Source of the DNA: Curtobacterium pusillum
GTDB lineage: Bacteria > Actinomycetota > Actinomycetes > Actinomycetales > Microbacteriaceae
Direction: 5' to 3'
NCBI RefSeq assembly: GCF_013359865.1
Contig: NZ_JABMCE010000083.1
Coordinates: 102,495-166,494 of the forward strand
Length of the DNA: 64,000 nt
Shown: piece after piece, positions 53,211 to 62,178 of the stretch
Position numbering within the stretch: the stretch's first letter is position 1
How the letters are laid out: each line of letters starts with the position of its first letter
Translations under genes and position numbers: made by a program
The notes under the pieces: generated by a model
The model's input: only the letters and a program-made list of their open reading frames with translations
What the model was told of the DNA's origin: nothing
Databases searched by the model: none

Positions 53211-53344
53211 GTGTTTAGCGCGGCCGTCTCCTGCCTGTCATCGTGCTCGCATGGCACTCCTCCACAGGGCGACAGCAGCCCGCACGGTCCACGGTCCGTC
53301 CACCTCCGGAAGCGGCGGCGTGGGCCGTGCGTGATCCTGGCGAC

Positions 53345-54019
53345 ATGGAGCGACCACTGAACCGTCCGGGTGGCAGCGACGACGACCCGAACGGCATCCG
53401 GCGGAGCCTGTTGCGCGACGCCGTCTTCGCGCGGCTGCTCGACAACGTCCTGCGTGGCGTCTACCGCCGTGGGCAGCGCATCCGACTCGACACGATCGCG
53501 GCCGACATGCGGGTGTCGCGGACGCCGGTGCGCGAGGCGCTCGTCCCCCTCGAGACACTGCGCCTGGTGACCGTGCAGCGCTACGTGGGCGTGGTCGTCG
53601 CGCACTGGACCGTCGATCACATGATCGAGCGGGTCCGGATCGCTCGGACGATGATCACCGAGCCCTCGTCCGGTTCGGCCTCGTGCGCGGACCGGTTCGA
53701 CGTCGCGTGGCTCCGCGAGTGCGCGACCGAGGGTGGGGCGTTCGTGGAGCTCGGGGCGTGGTGGCTCCGTCGGAGCGGAGCAGCCGTCAGTGCCGACTGG
53801 CTCCTGTCGCAGCGGGCCGTCCTCGACGCGTTCTTCACGGACGACGTGGCGCTCGCGAACGGCATCGACGCGGTCGTGGCTCGACGGCAACGGCGGCTGA
53901 TCGCCGAACGAGCGACCGTCGCCGCCGAGCGGGACGCGCTCGACGAGTGCGCGGCGGCGCTGGTCGAACTCGCGGACGCACTGATCGCACTGCCCGAACG
54001 GTTCCGGTCCGCGGCATGA
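53345..54019 (+). CDS. GntR family transcriptional regulator (FadR/VanR type)
   Basis: A 224-residue regulator. The winged-helix domain (about 20-85) reads LDNVLRGVYRRGQRIRLDTIAADMRVSRTPVREAL, the standard GntR signature. The C-terminal helical domain is of the FCD type, but its metal-binding His residues are not clear by eye. It probably controls the upstream MFS carrier. An in-frame ATG at 53243 would add 34 residues without recognisable features, so 53345 is preferred. Confidence 0.82.
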   Translation: MERPLNRPGGSDDDPNGIRRSLLRDAVFARLLDNVLRGVYRRGQRIRLDTIAADMRVSRTPVREALVPLETLRLVTVQRYVGVVVAHWTVDHMIERVRIARTMITEPSSGSASCADRFDVAWLRECATEGGAFVELGAWWLRRSGAAVSADWLLSQRAVLDAFFTDDVALANGIDAVVARRQRRLIAERATVAAERDALDECAAALVELADALIALPERFRSAA

Positions 54020-54213
54020 GGACTCAGCGGGGATTCGGGGGGTGCTCGCACTGAATCGCCAGGTCCGACCATGGCAGGGTGGTCCGGTTGTCGTCCCCGC
54101 GGCCCGGCACGGACCGGACTCGCGCGGAACGCCCCGGCGCCCGACAGGGTGGGCGCTGCCCGCGTGCCCGACCGGTCGGGCCCGCACCGTGTCCGCACAC
54201 GACAGGAGTGCCC

Positions 54214-55644
54214 GTGAACGACGTCCGCGACCGATCCCACCGACTCAACCGAGCGACCGGGATCGCACGGCACGGACGCCTCCGCCACCACCACCCCGTC
54301 GGTGCCGTCGTGAAGGTGCTGTCCGGCGTCGCCGCGGTCGCCCTCGTCAGCTCGGCATCCGTCGCCGCGATCGCCGCGAAGCAGGTCACGGACGACCTCG
54401 GTGACGGCGTGCAGATCCAGGGGCAGTCGTCGCCCGAGGTCAAGGGCTCCACCGCGCTCAGCTCGTACAAGGGTGGCTTCAACATGCTCGTGGTCGGGAC
54501 GGACAACGACCCGGAGCAGGGCACCGCGTACGGCGAGCGTGATGCCACCCTGAACGACGTCAACATCCTGCTGCACGTCTCCGCCGACCACACGAACGCC
54601 ACCGCGGTGAGCATCCCCCGCGACCTCGTGACGCCCATCCCCGGCTGTGAGAAGACCGACGGGTCCGGGACGACGCCCGCGATGGCGGCGCAGCCGATCA
54701 ACGACGCGTGGGGCGAAGGTGGTCTCAACTGCGTCGTGCAGACCGTGCAGGGGCTGACCGGGCTCGACGTGCAGTACTCGGCGGCGGTGTCGTTCAAGGG
54801 TGTCATCGAGATGTCGAACGCGATCGGCGGCGTCCCGGTGTGCGTCGCGCAGCCGATCCACGACCGCTACACGGGGCTCGACCTGCCGCAGGGCACCTCG
54901 ACGCTGCAGGGTGACCAGGCGCTCGCGTTCCTGCGCTCCCGGCACGGGGTCGGCGACGGTTCCGACCTCGGGCGGATCTCGAGCCAGCAGGTGTTCCTGT
55001 CGTCGCTCCTGCGCACGGTGAAGTCGAACGACACCCTGACCTCGCCGACCACGCTCTACAAGCTCGCCCGAGCCGCGGCGTCGAACATGCAGCTGTCGCA
55101 GAGCCTCAACGACATCGGCACGATGGTGCAGATGGGCAGGGCGCTGCAGGACCTCCCGCTCTCGCAGGTCAACTTCGTGCAGTACCCGGGGACGACCGGC
55201 GGCACGGGGGTGTACTCGGGCAAGGTGCAGCCGTCGACCGAGCTCGCGACGCAGTTGTTCACGAAGATCAAGGCCGACCAGTCGTTCTCGCTCGGGGCGG
55301 ACAGCACCGGGATCGGGTCGGAGAGTGCGGCGTCGGCCGGGCAGGGTGCGGCGGACGGGTCCGGTTCGTCGGGCGCGGCATCGACCGCCACGGGTTCGTC
55401 CGCGGCGGCGTCCGGCGCTGCCGGTTCCGGCGCTGCGGCGTCCGGCACTGCGGCGTCCGGCGCTGCCGGAACGACCGGTTCGACCGGGTCCGCCGGCGAC
55501 ACCGCGGCGTCCGGGTCCGGGTCCGCGTCGGCGCCGGCATCGTCCGCGGACACCCCCGCCGCGACGGCCCCGTCCGAGACGATCGACGGCCTGCAGGGCC
55601 AGTCCGCCGACGAGCAGACCTGCTCGAAGGCCTTCGGTTCCTGA
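54214..55644 (+). CDS. LytR-CpsA-Psr (LCP) family protein with Ala/Ser/Gly-rich tail
   Basis: A 476-residue cell-envelope protein. A short cytoplasmic basic stretch and one membrane helix (about 33-57) precede the LCP domain. That domain has LVVGTDND near 94, GERDATLNDVNILL (conserved Arg and Asp), SIPRDLVTPIPGC near 130 and FLRSRHGVGDGSDLGR near 243. LCP enzymes transfer glycopolymers from lipid carriers to peptidoglycan. The last 100 residues are a low-complexity tail of Ala, Ser, Gly and Thr repeats (nt about 55325-55590), probably wall-spanning. GTG 54214 has a CAGGAG RBS. Confidence 0.9.
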   Translation: MNDVRDRSHRLNRATGIARHGRLRHHHPVGAVVKVLSGVAAVALVSSASVAAIAAKQVTDDLGDGVQIQGQSSPEVKGSTALSSYKGGFNMLVVGTDNDPEQGTAYGERDATLNDVNILLHVSADHTNATAVSIPRDLVTPIPGCEKTDGSGTTPAMAAQPINDAWGEGGLNCVVQTVQGLTGLDVQYSAAVSFKGVIEMSNAIGGVPVCVAQPIHDRYTGLDLPQGTSTLQGDQALAFLRSRHGVGDGSDLGRISSQQVFLSSLLRTVKSNDTLTSPTTLYKLARAAASNMQLSQSLNDIGTMVQMGRALQDLPLSQVNFVQYPGTTGGTGVYSGKVQPSTELATQLFTKIKADQSFSLGADSTGIGSESAASAGQGAADGSGSSGAASTATGSSAAASGAAGSGAAASGTAASGAAGTTGSTGSAGDTAASGSGSASAPASSADTPAATAPSETIDGLQGQSADEQTCSKAFGS

Positions 55645-55693
55645 CGCCGCCCGTCCGGCGTGCGGCCCGGCCCCGGCCCGGCCCCGGCCCGTC

Positions 55694-55748
55694 GCGCGAA
55701 AGCGACAGATTGCCGCCGTACAACCGCGTGCATCTGTCGCTTCGGCGC
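55694..55748. repeat. Hairpin of repeat family C
   Basis: GCGCGAAAGCGACAGAT (55694-55710) pairs with ATCTGTCGCTTCGGCGC (55732-55748) with two mismatches around a 21-nt loop. It begins 50 bp after the LCP stop and may terminate it. Its right arm is also the start of the tandem array that follows. Confidence 0.65.
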
Positions 55749-55860
55749 AACGGTCCGGGACTCGTGCCGCGAGAGTGTCGCTTCGGCGCAGCGGTCCGGG
55801 ACTCGTGCCGCGAGAGTGTCGCTTCGGCGGAGGGGCAGTGCGGGGACATGTCCCGCCAGA
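55734..55860. repeat. 41-bp tandem repeat array (family C)
   Basis: Two consecutive 41-nt units (55734-55774 and 55775-55815) differ at only two positions; each begins YTGTCGCTTCGGCGC and ends GTGCCGCGAGA. A diverged 45-nt third unit (55816-55860) and the start of a fourth (GTGTCGCT at 55861) follow. Confidence 0.8.
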
Positions 55861-56182
55861 GTGTCGCTCTTGCGGAGAGACCGCGGGCACCGAGAACCGG
55901 GGGCGTGATGAGCGGCGCCACGAGGTCGCTCCCCGGCCGAGCGCCGCACGATCGGGCGCCACGGGCTCGGCAGCAGGGAGCGACGTCGGTGCTGTGTCGC
56001 GACGACGGGGCAGGACCCCGGAATGTGATGGCCGCGTCTCGACGATGCTATTGACCGGGGTACGGCGGGACAACCCCCGGCTGTCCCCACTTCGGGGGAC
56101 CGGACCGAGCGGTCCGCGATGGCCGAGGTCGAGACCACGCTCGACCTCCTGTATGGTGGTGGCAGTGCTCGCGAGAGCGCCT

Positions 56183-56272
56183 GGAGACGTCGCATAGTCC
56201 GGCCGAGTGCACCACCCTGCTAAGGTGGAGTCCCCTTTGAGGGGACCGAGGGTTCAAATCCCTCCGTCTCCG
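56183..56272 (+). tRNA. tRNA-Ser, anticodon GCT
   Basis: A 90-nt class II tRNA. The acceptor GGAGACG pairs with CGTCTCC, with discriminator G. The anticodon stem-loop is CCACC-CT-GCT-AA-GGTGG with anticodon at 56219-56221, reading AGC and AGU. A long variable arm (CCCC-TTTGA-GGGG) and T-loop TTCAAATC follow. The CCA end is not encoded, unlike the other tRNA-Ser in this window. Confidence 0.96.
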
Positions 56273-56279
56273 CACCACA

Positions 56280-56311
56280 CGAAACCCCGGTCCCGTCGGA
56301 CCGGGGTTTCG
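56280..56311 (+). terminator. Terminator hairpin after tRNA-Ser(GCT)
   Basis: CGAAACCCCGGTCC pairs perfectly with GGACCGGGGTTTCG around CGTC, a 14-bp stem beginning 8 nt after the tRNA. It is placed between the tRNA and the convergent LacI gene and may serve both. Confidence 0.8.
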
Positions 56312-56360
56312 TCGTTCCGGGTCGAGTGGACGCTTCCCGGACCACGTGCCGGTGCGGCGG

Positions 56361-57356
56361 TCAGGCCCGCGGGGGAGCGGTGGTGGCACGCACCACGAGG
56401 GACGGCGGCACGAGCGTCCGCGTCGGCTCGGCCGGAGCGTCCGCGCCGATGCGTTCGACGAGCCGCGCCGCTGCGAGTCGCCCGACCTCGTCGTTGTGCG
56501 GGTCGACGGTCGTCAGGCGGAGCAGGGGCGATGCGGCGAGCGGGGTCTCGTCGTGGCCGATCACCGAGACGTCCTCCGGTACTCGGAGGCCGGCCTCCTG
56601 AACGGCGGCGATCGCACCCATCGCCATGACGTCGTTCGCGGCGAACACGGCGGTCAGGTCCGGGTGGGCGGCGAGCGCGCGGCGGGTGCCCTCGTACCCG
56701 GTCTGGTCCGACGTCGGGCCCGCGCCGTACACCAGCGGCTCGATGCCGGACGCGGCCATCCGGGCGACGGTGGCCTCGCGGCGGACGCGAGCCGGGCCTC
56801 CCGAACCGGTGATGTGGACGAGCCGCCGGTGGCCCAGGTCGATGAGGTGTTCCGCTGCCAACCGGGCGCCGGCGGCCTCGTCGGAAGCGACCACGTCGAG
56901 TCCGCTCGGGACGTCGTCGCGTTCGCCGGCGACGACGACGGGGGTGCTGGCGGGTACGACGAGATCGGGGAACCCCTCGGCGGCGAGGATGACGCCGTCG
57001 ACCCGGAGCGACACGAGGTCGTCGAACGGCGAGGAGTCGAGGTGCGCGTTGGCGCGCGTGTCCGCCAGGGTGAGCCGGAGTCCGTGCGGGGCGAGGGCCT
57101 CGCGCACGCCGTCGAGCATGGGGACGTACCAGGGGTTGCGGAAGTCGTCGACGACGACGCCGATCGTCCGGGTCCGTGTGCCGGCGAGGATCGCGGCGGC
57201 GCGGTTCGGGCGGTACCCGAGCTCCGCGGCTGCGGCGAGGACGGCGGAGCGGCGGACCTCGGACACGCCGGGATCGTCCCGCATGACCATCGAGACGAGC
57301 GACTTCGAGACGCCGGCGCGGGTCGCGACGTCGATGATCGTCGGCGGTCGGGACAC
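56361..57356 (-). CDS. LacI family transcriptional regulator (sugar locus 2)
   Basis: A 331-residue repressor. HTH and hinge read IIDVATRAGVSKSLVSMVM and GYRPNRAAAILAGTRT. The effector domain has RVDGVILAAEGFPDL and the CAA-like VDPHNDEVGRLAAARLVERIG toward the end. It is divergent from the dehydrogenase-isomerase operon and probably binds the 16-bp palindrome in its promoter. GTG 57356 is the plausible start. Confidence 0.88.
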   Translation of the reverse strand: MSRPPTIIDVATRAGVSKSLVSMVMRDDPGVSEVRRSAVLAAAAELGYRPNRAAAILAGTRTRTIGVVVDDFRNPWYVPMLDGVREALAPHGLRLTLADTRANAHLDSSPFDDLVSLRVDGVILAAEGFPDLVVPASTPVVVAGERDDVPSGLDVVASDEAAGARLAAEHLIDLGHRRLVHITGSGGPARVRREATVARMAASGIEPLVYGAGPTSDQTGYEGTRRALAAHPDLTAVFAANDVMAMGAIAAVQEAGLRVPEDVSVIGHDETPLAASPLLRLTTVDPHNDEVGRLAAARLVERIGADAPAEPTRTLVPPSLVVRATTAPPRA

Positions 57357-57407
57357 GCGGCTCCTTGACAGGACATGGGCTGGCGGAGCTACAGTCTAGC
57401 GATAGCG

Positions 57408-57423
57408 TCTGGAACGTTCCAGA
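57408..57423. promoter_or_regulatory. 16-bp perfect LacI-type operator
   Basis: TCTGGAACGTTCCAGA is a perfect palindrome with a central CG, the hallmark of LacI-family operators. It sits about 32 bp before the dehydrogenase start, downstream of a TTGACA box (57365-57370) and TACAGT (57390-57395), so bound repressor would block initiation or early elongation. Confidence 0.75.
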
Positions 57424-57454
57424 ACACGCAGCACACCTTCTCGAAGGAGAGAAC

Positions 57455-58669
57455 ATGAGCGACAGCATCGGCGTCGCCGTCATCGGCGCGGGCATGGCGG
57501 GCAAAGCCCACATGGCCGCCTGGCGGAACGCCCCGTCCCTGTTCGGATCGACGCTCCCGCCGGTGCGGCTCGTCTCGATCGGCGACGTGTACGAACCGCT
57601 CGCCGCCCAGGCCGCGCGACGCTTCGGGTACGCCCGGCACGACACCGACTGGCGGGCGATCGCCGCCGCGGACGACATCGACGTGGTGAGCGTCGTCGTG
57701 GCGAACACGCTCCACCGCGAGATCGTCGAGGGGCTCCTGGCCGCCGGCAAGCACGTCCTCTGCGAGAAGCCGCTCGCCGACTCGCTCGAGGACGCCCGCG
57801 CGATGGCCTCCGCCGCCGACGCGGCCGCCGCCCGGGGCCAGACGGCGCGCGTCGGCTTCACCTACCGTCGCGCCCCCGGCCTCGCCGCGATCAAGCAGTT
57901 CGTCGAGGACAGCACGCTCGGCCGTGTCCTGCACGTGTCGGGCCGGTACTGGACCGACTACGGCTCGTCGCCCGAGGTGCCCTTCTCGTGGCGTTTCGCC
58001 GGGGCTCCCGGCACGGGCGCCCTCGCCGACGTCGGCTCGCACCTGACGTACGTCGCGGAGTTCCTCGCCGGGGAGGTCCGGAGCGTCAACGGCGGCCTCT
58101 TCACCACCACGATCACCGAACGCCCGGTCGCCGCCGGCCACGTGCTGCGCGGACAGCAGGCGCAGTTCACCGGCGAGGTCGCCACGGTCGATAACGACGA
58201 CTACGCCACCTTCAACGCCCGGTTCGGCGGCGGCACGGCGGTCGGCTCGCTCGAGGTCTCGCGCGTCGCCGCAGCGCACCCGAACGGGCTCGTGATCGAG
58301 GTGTTCTGCGAGAACGGCGCCGCGCGGTGGGACCAGGAACGCCCCTCCGAGATCGGCCTCGCGCTCCGGTCCGACGGCTCCCGGCTCGGCGGGTACCGCC
58401 AGGTCGTGCTCGGTCCGGAGCACCCCTACGTCGCCGGGGGTATGGCGATGGACGCGCCCGGTGTCGGCTGGGGGCAGAACCAGATGTTCGAGTACCAGGC
58501 ACGGGCCTTCCTCGACGAGGTGACGGGCAACACGACCGACCCGCTGCCGGCGAACGCGACGTTCGACGACGGTGTGCACAACATGGAGGTCCTCGACGCG
58601 GTGGCACGGTCCGCCGCGTCCGGCGGAGCATCCCTCGACGTCCGAACCACCGAAGGAGCGAACGCATGA
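57455..58669 (+). CDS. Gfo/Idh/MocA family oxidoreductase (sugar locus 2)
   Basis: A 404-residue NAD(P)-dependent dehydrogenase. The Rossmann loop is VIGAGMAGKAH (about 9-19) and the catalytic EKP motif is intact (HVLCEKPLADS near 108), followed by VGFTYRRAPG and GTGALADVGSHL (catalytic Asp and His region near 186). An AAGGAGAG RBS precedes ATG 57455. With the downstream isomerase it fits an inositol, sugar or glycoside oxidation pathway. Confidence 0.9.
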   Translation: MSDSIGVAVIGAGMAGKAHMAAWRNAPSLFGSTLPPVRLVSIGDVYEPLAAQAARRFGYARHDTDWRAIAAADDIDVVSVVVANTLHREIVEGLLAAGKHVLCEKPLADSLEDARAMASAADAAAARGQTARVGFTYRRAPGLAAIKQFVEDSTLGRVLHVSGRYWTDYGSSPEVPFSWRFAGAPGTGALADVGSHLTYVAEFLAGEVRSVNGGLFTTTITERPVAAGHVLRGQQAQFTGEVATVDNDDYATFNARFGGGTAVGSLEVSRVAAAHPNGLVIEVFCENGAARWDQERPSEIGLALRSDGSRLGGYRQVVLGPEHPYVAGGMAMDAPGVGWGQNQMFEYQARAFLDEVTGNTTDPLPANATFDDGVHNMEVLDAVARSAASGGASLDVRTTEGANA

Positions 58670-59670
58670 AGCTCGGCCTGTACAACGCCATCTTCCACGA
58701 CCGACCGCTGGCCTCGGCCATCGAGGCGATCGCCGGCAACGGACTCACCGGCATCGAGCTCAACACCGGTGGGTTCCTGCCGCCGGTGCACGTGCCGAAC
58801 GTCGACGAGATCCTCGTCGACGACGGTGCGCGCGACGCGTTCCTCGCGCAGTTCGAGGGCACGGGCGTCCGGATCGCCGGCCTCAACTGCAACGGCAACC
58901 CGCTGCACCCGAACCCGGAGATCGGGCCGGAGCACGCGGAGGACGTCCGCCGCAGCATCCGGCTCGCCGCGCGGCTCGGGCAGGACCGGGTCGTCACGAT
59001 GTCCGGGCTCCCCGCCGGCGAGCCCGGCGGTGTCCGGCCGAACTGGATCGTGAACGCCTGGAACTCCGCCGCCCTCGACGTCCTGGAGTACCAGTGGAGC
59101 GTCGCCGTGCCGTTCTGGCAGGAGATCGACGCCCTCGCCCGCGAGCACGGCGTCAAGGTCGCGCTCGAGCTGCACCCGCAGAACGTCGTCTTCAACCCGG
59201 CGACGATCCGTGAGCTTGTGGAGCGTGGTGGTCTGACGAACATCGGCGTCGAGCTCGACGCGAGTCACCTGTTCTGGCAGCAGATGGACCCGGTGGCGGT
59301 CGTCCGGGACCTCGGGCCGCTCGTGTTCCACGCCGCCGCCAAGGACGTCCGGGTCAACCCGCACGCGGCGATCAACGGAGTGCTCGACAACTCGTTCCGT
59401 CGCCTCTCGCCGGACGAGCCGCGCACGAACCTCGGCGGCGACGAGTGGGCCAACGAGTGGCCGAAGCCGTCCGCGTGGGACTTCGTCGCGCTCGGCAAGG
59501 GCCACGACGAGGCGTACTGGTCGCAGTTCCTCGAGGCGCTGCACGAGGTCGACCCGGAGATGTGGGTGAACATCGAGCACGAGGACACCGAGCTCGGTCG
59601 TGACGAGGGCGTCGCGGTCGCCGCCGAGGTCCTGCGCGCCGCGGACGCAGCGCTGGCAGCACGGGCCTGA
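58666..59670 (+). CDS. Sugar phosphate isomerase/epimerase (xylose isomerase-like TIM barrel)
   Basis: A 334-residue AP-endonuclease-2-like TIM barrel. Conserved metal-site segments are GLNCNGNPLHPNPE (about 80-93), VALELHPQNVVFNP (Glu and His near 163), VELDASHLFWQQMDP (near 194) and the final EHEDTELGRDEGV. Its ATG overlaps the dehydrogenase stop by 4 nt. It likely epimerises the keto-sugar made by that enzyme. Confidence 0.88.
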   Translation: MKLGLYNAIFHDRPLASAIEAIAGNGLTGIELNTGGFLPPVHVPNVDEILVDDGARDAFLAQFEGTGVRIAGLNCNGNPLHPNPEIGPEHAEDVRRSIRLAARLGQDRVVTMSGLPAGEPGGVRPNWIVNAWNSAALDVLEYQWSVAVPFWQEIDALAREHGVKVALELHPQNVVFNPATIRELVERGGLTNIGVELDASHLFWQQMDPVAVVRDLGPLVFHAAAKDVRVNPHAAINGVLDNSFRRLSPDEPRTNLGGDEWANEWPKPSAWDFVALGKGHDEAYWSQFLEALHEVDPEMWVNIEHEDTELGRDEGVAVAAEVLRAADAALAARA

Positions 59671-59703
59671 ACCGTCGGCGCGGCTCGTCCGTCGGACGCG
59701 GGC

Positions 59704-59767
59704 CGGACTGGAGGCGCGGTGCGGGTGGGTCGACCGGCTCACCCGCACCGCGCCTCCGGTGTGTCCG
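59704..59767. repeat. Palindromic repeat family A, copy 5 (extended arms)
   Basis: Arms CTGGAGGCGCGGTGCGGGT (59708-59726) and complement (59741-59759, one G-T) enclose a 14-nt loop. It lies 33 bp after the isomerase stop and may end that operon. Confidence 0.8.
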
Positions 59768-59854
59768 CCGGCCCAGTCGGTGACGCATCTTCCGGGTCCT
59801 GTCACCGCGCCGTTGTAGCATGCACGACACCTGTCCCGAGCCGAGGAGGCCTGC

Positions 59855-60846
<992 letters not shown>

Positions 60847-60847
<1 letters not shown>

Positions 60848-62178
60848 TGTCCGGGTCCTCGGCGCCGTCGTCGTTCGCGTTGCGCGTCGGCTCCGTGCGC
60901 TCCGGGGTCCTCCGCTCCGGGCGCCGGGGACTGTCGCTCCTGCGCCGGACACCCTTCCCACGTCCGACGATCCGGGGGTGGACGGTCATCGCGGTCGGCA
61001 TCGGGCTGGTCGGCGGGGGCCTGGTCGGCACGACGAGCGTCGCCGTGTCCGCCGGGCTCCTGCTGCTCGTGCTCGTCGTGCTCGGCGTCGTGATGGCGTT
61101 CGTCGTTGCCGCTCCGCTGCGCGGCAGCCGTAGTACGGCACGCGCGATCGTCCAGGTCGGCGAGGTCTACCGGGAGCGCATCACGCTGGGCGGGACGAGT
61201 CTGCCGATCGGGCCACGGTCGACGCTGCTCGTCCGTGAACAGCTCGACGACGCCCTCGTCAGCGTGTCCGACGCCGAGACCTACGCCGCCGTCGGCCCGA
61301 ACGTCCCGCCGGCGGTGCTCGACGTCGAGGCCCTGGCGGTGCACCGCGGTCGGAGCCTCGTCGGCCCGGTCACGATCCGCGTCGAGGACCCGTTCGGCCT
61401 GCTCCGCGTCGACCGGCCGGTGGTCGCGGCGGAAGAGGTCGTGGTCGTCCCGGCGACGACACCCCTCGCCGCGATCGACACCGGCGCACTCGCCGGTGCC
61501 GTCTCCGCCGACGAGGGCCGGGTCGGGCAGGGCGGTTCGGCGGACGACAGCGAGCTGCGTCCCTACCGCCCGGGCGACCCGATCCGCCGCGTGCACTGGG
61601 CCCAGAGCGCCCGCCGCGGGGAACTCCACGTCCGGCAGACCACGCAGGCGCAGCCGCCCGAGGCCGTCATCGCGCTCGACGTCCGTCGTGAGTCGTACCA
61701 GCGGCTCGGGCGCGACGACCTCGCCGAGCTGTCCGACCTCGGCGGCGACGCGGCCTTCGAGCACGCGGTGGTGGTGGCCGCGAGCGTGGCGCGCGCCCTG
61801 GCCGCGCGGACGTCCCGCGTGCTGCTCGTCAGCGACGGCCCGTCCGGCAGCACCCGGCACGCGGGGGACGCCGGCGGTCTGACCGACGTGCTCGTGGGAC
61901 TCGCGGACGTCCGGGTGCGCTCCGACGCCCGCGAGGTCACCGAGGTCCTGCCGGACGTCCGCGGCCGGGACGTGCACGGCATGACCGCCGTCGTCACCGG
62001 GAACTGCACCGCCGAGCAGGCCGCCGAGCTCGTCTCCTCCACGACCGGTTCGAGCCGCGGGATCCTGGCGACCATCGTCCCGCCGGACCCGGTGGTGCGG
62101 GGGATCCTCGACCGCGGCGGGTGGCGCGTCCTCGTGGTGCCGGTCGCCGGTGCCCACGCGCCCGGGAGCATCCGGTGA
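60847..62178 (+). CDS. DUF58 domain-containing membrane protein
   Basis: A 443-residue protein with two adjacent N-terminal membrane helices (about 45-90). The DUF58 signature LRPYRPGDPIRRVHWAQSARRGELHVRQ is near residue 240 (RPYxxGDxxRxIxW pattern). A VWA-like region follows. It is the middle gene of the MoxR-DUF58-transglutaminase set, and probably a client or partner of the upstream ATPase. Confidence 0.9.

Larger units (their letters stand above)
55645..56182. other. 538-bp gene-free region with hairpin and tandem repeats
   Basis: No convincing gene lies between the LCP stop and tRNA-Ser(GCU). The first third holds a hairpin and a 41-bp tandem array (55694-55860). The rest (about 55861-56130) shows no recognisable element. 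The last 50 bp carry a tRNA promoter candidate, TCGAGA (56129-56134), 17 nt, TATGGT (56152-56157). Short frames here have poor codon character. Confidence 0.6.

Noticed and set aside
53243..53344. N-terminal extension of the GntR regulator from ATG 53243
   Set aside because: The extra 34 residues have no family match and would cover the probable promoter region.
55734..55860. Possible CRISPR array
   Set aside because: Units abut directly with no variable spacers, and no cas genes are present.
55660..56054. Short plus-strand frames (82 and 114 codons) in the gene-free region
   Set aside because: They arise from the tandem repeat, have no RBS or -10 arrangement and no protein-like composition.
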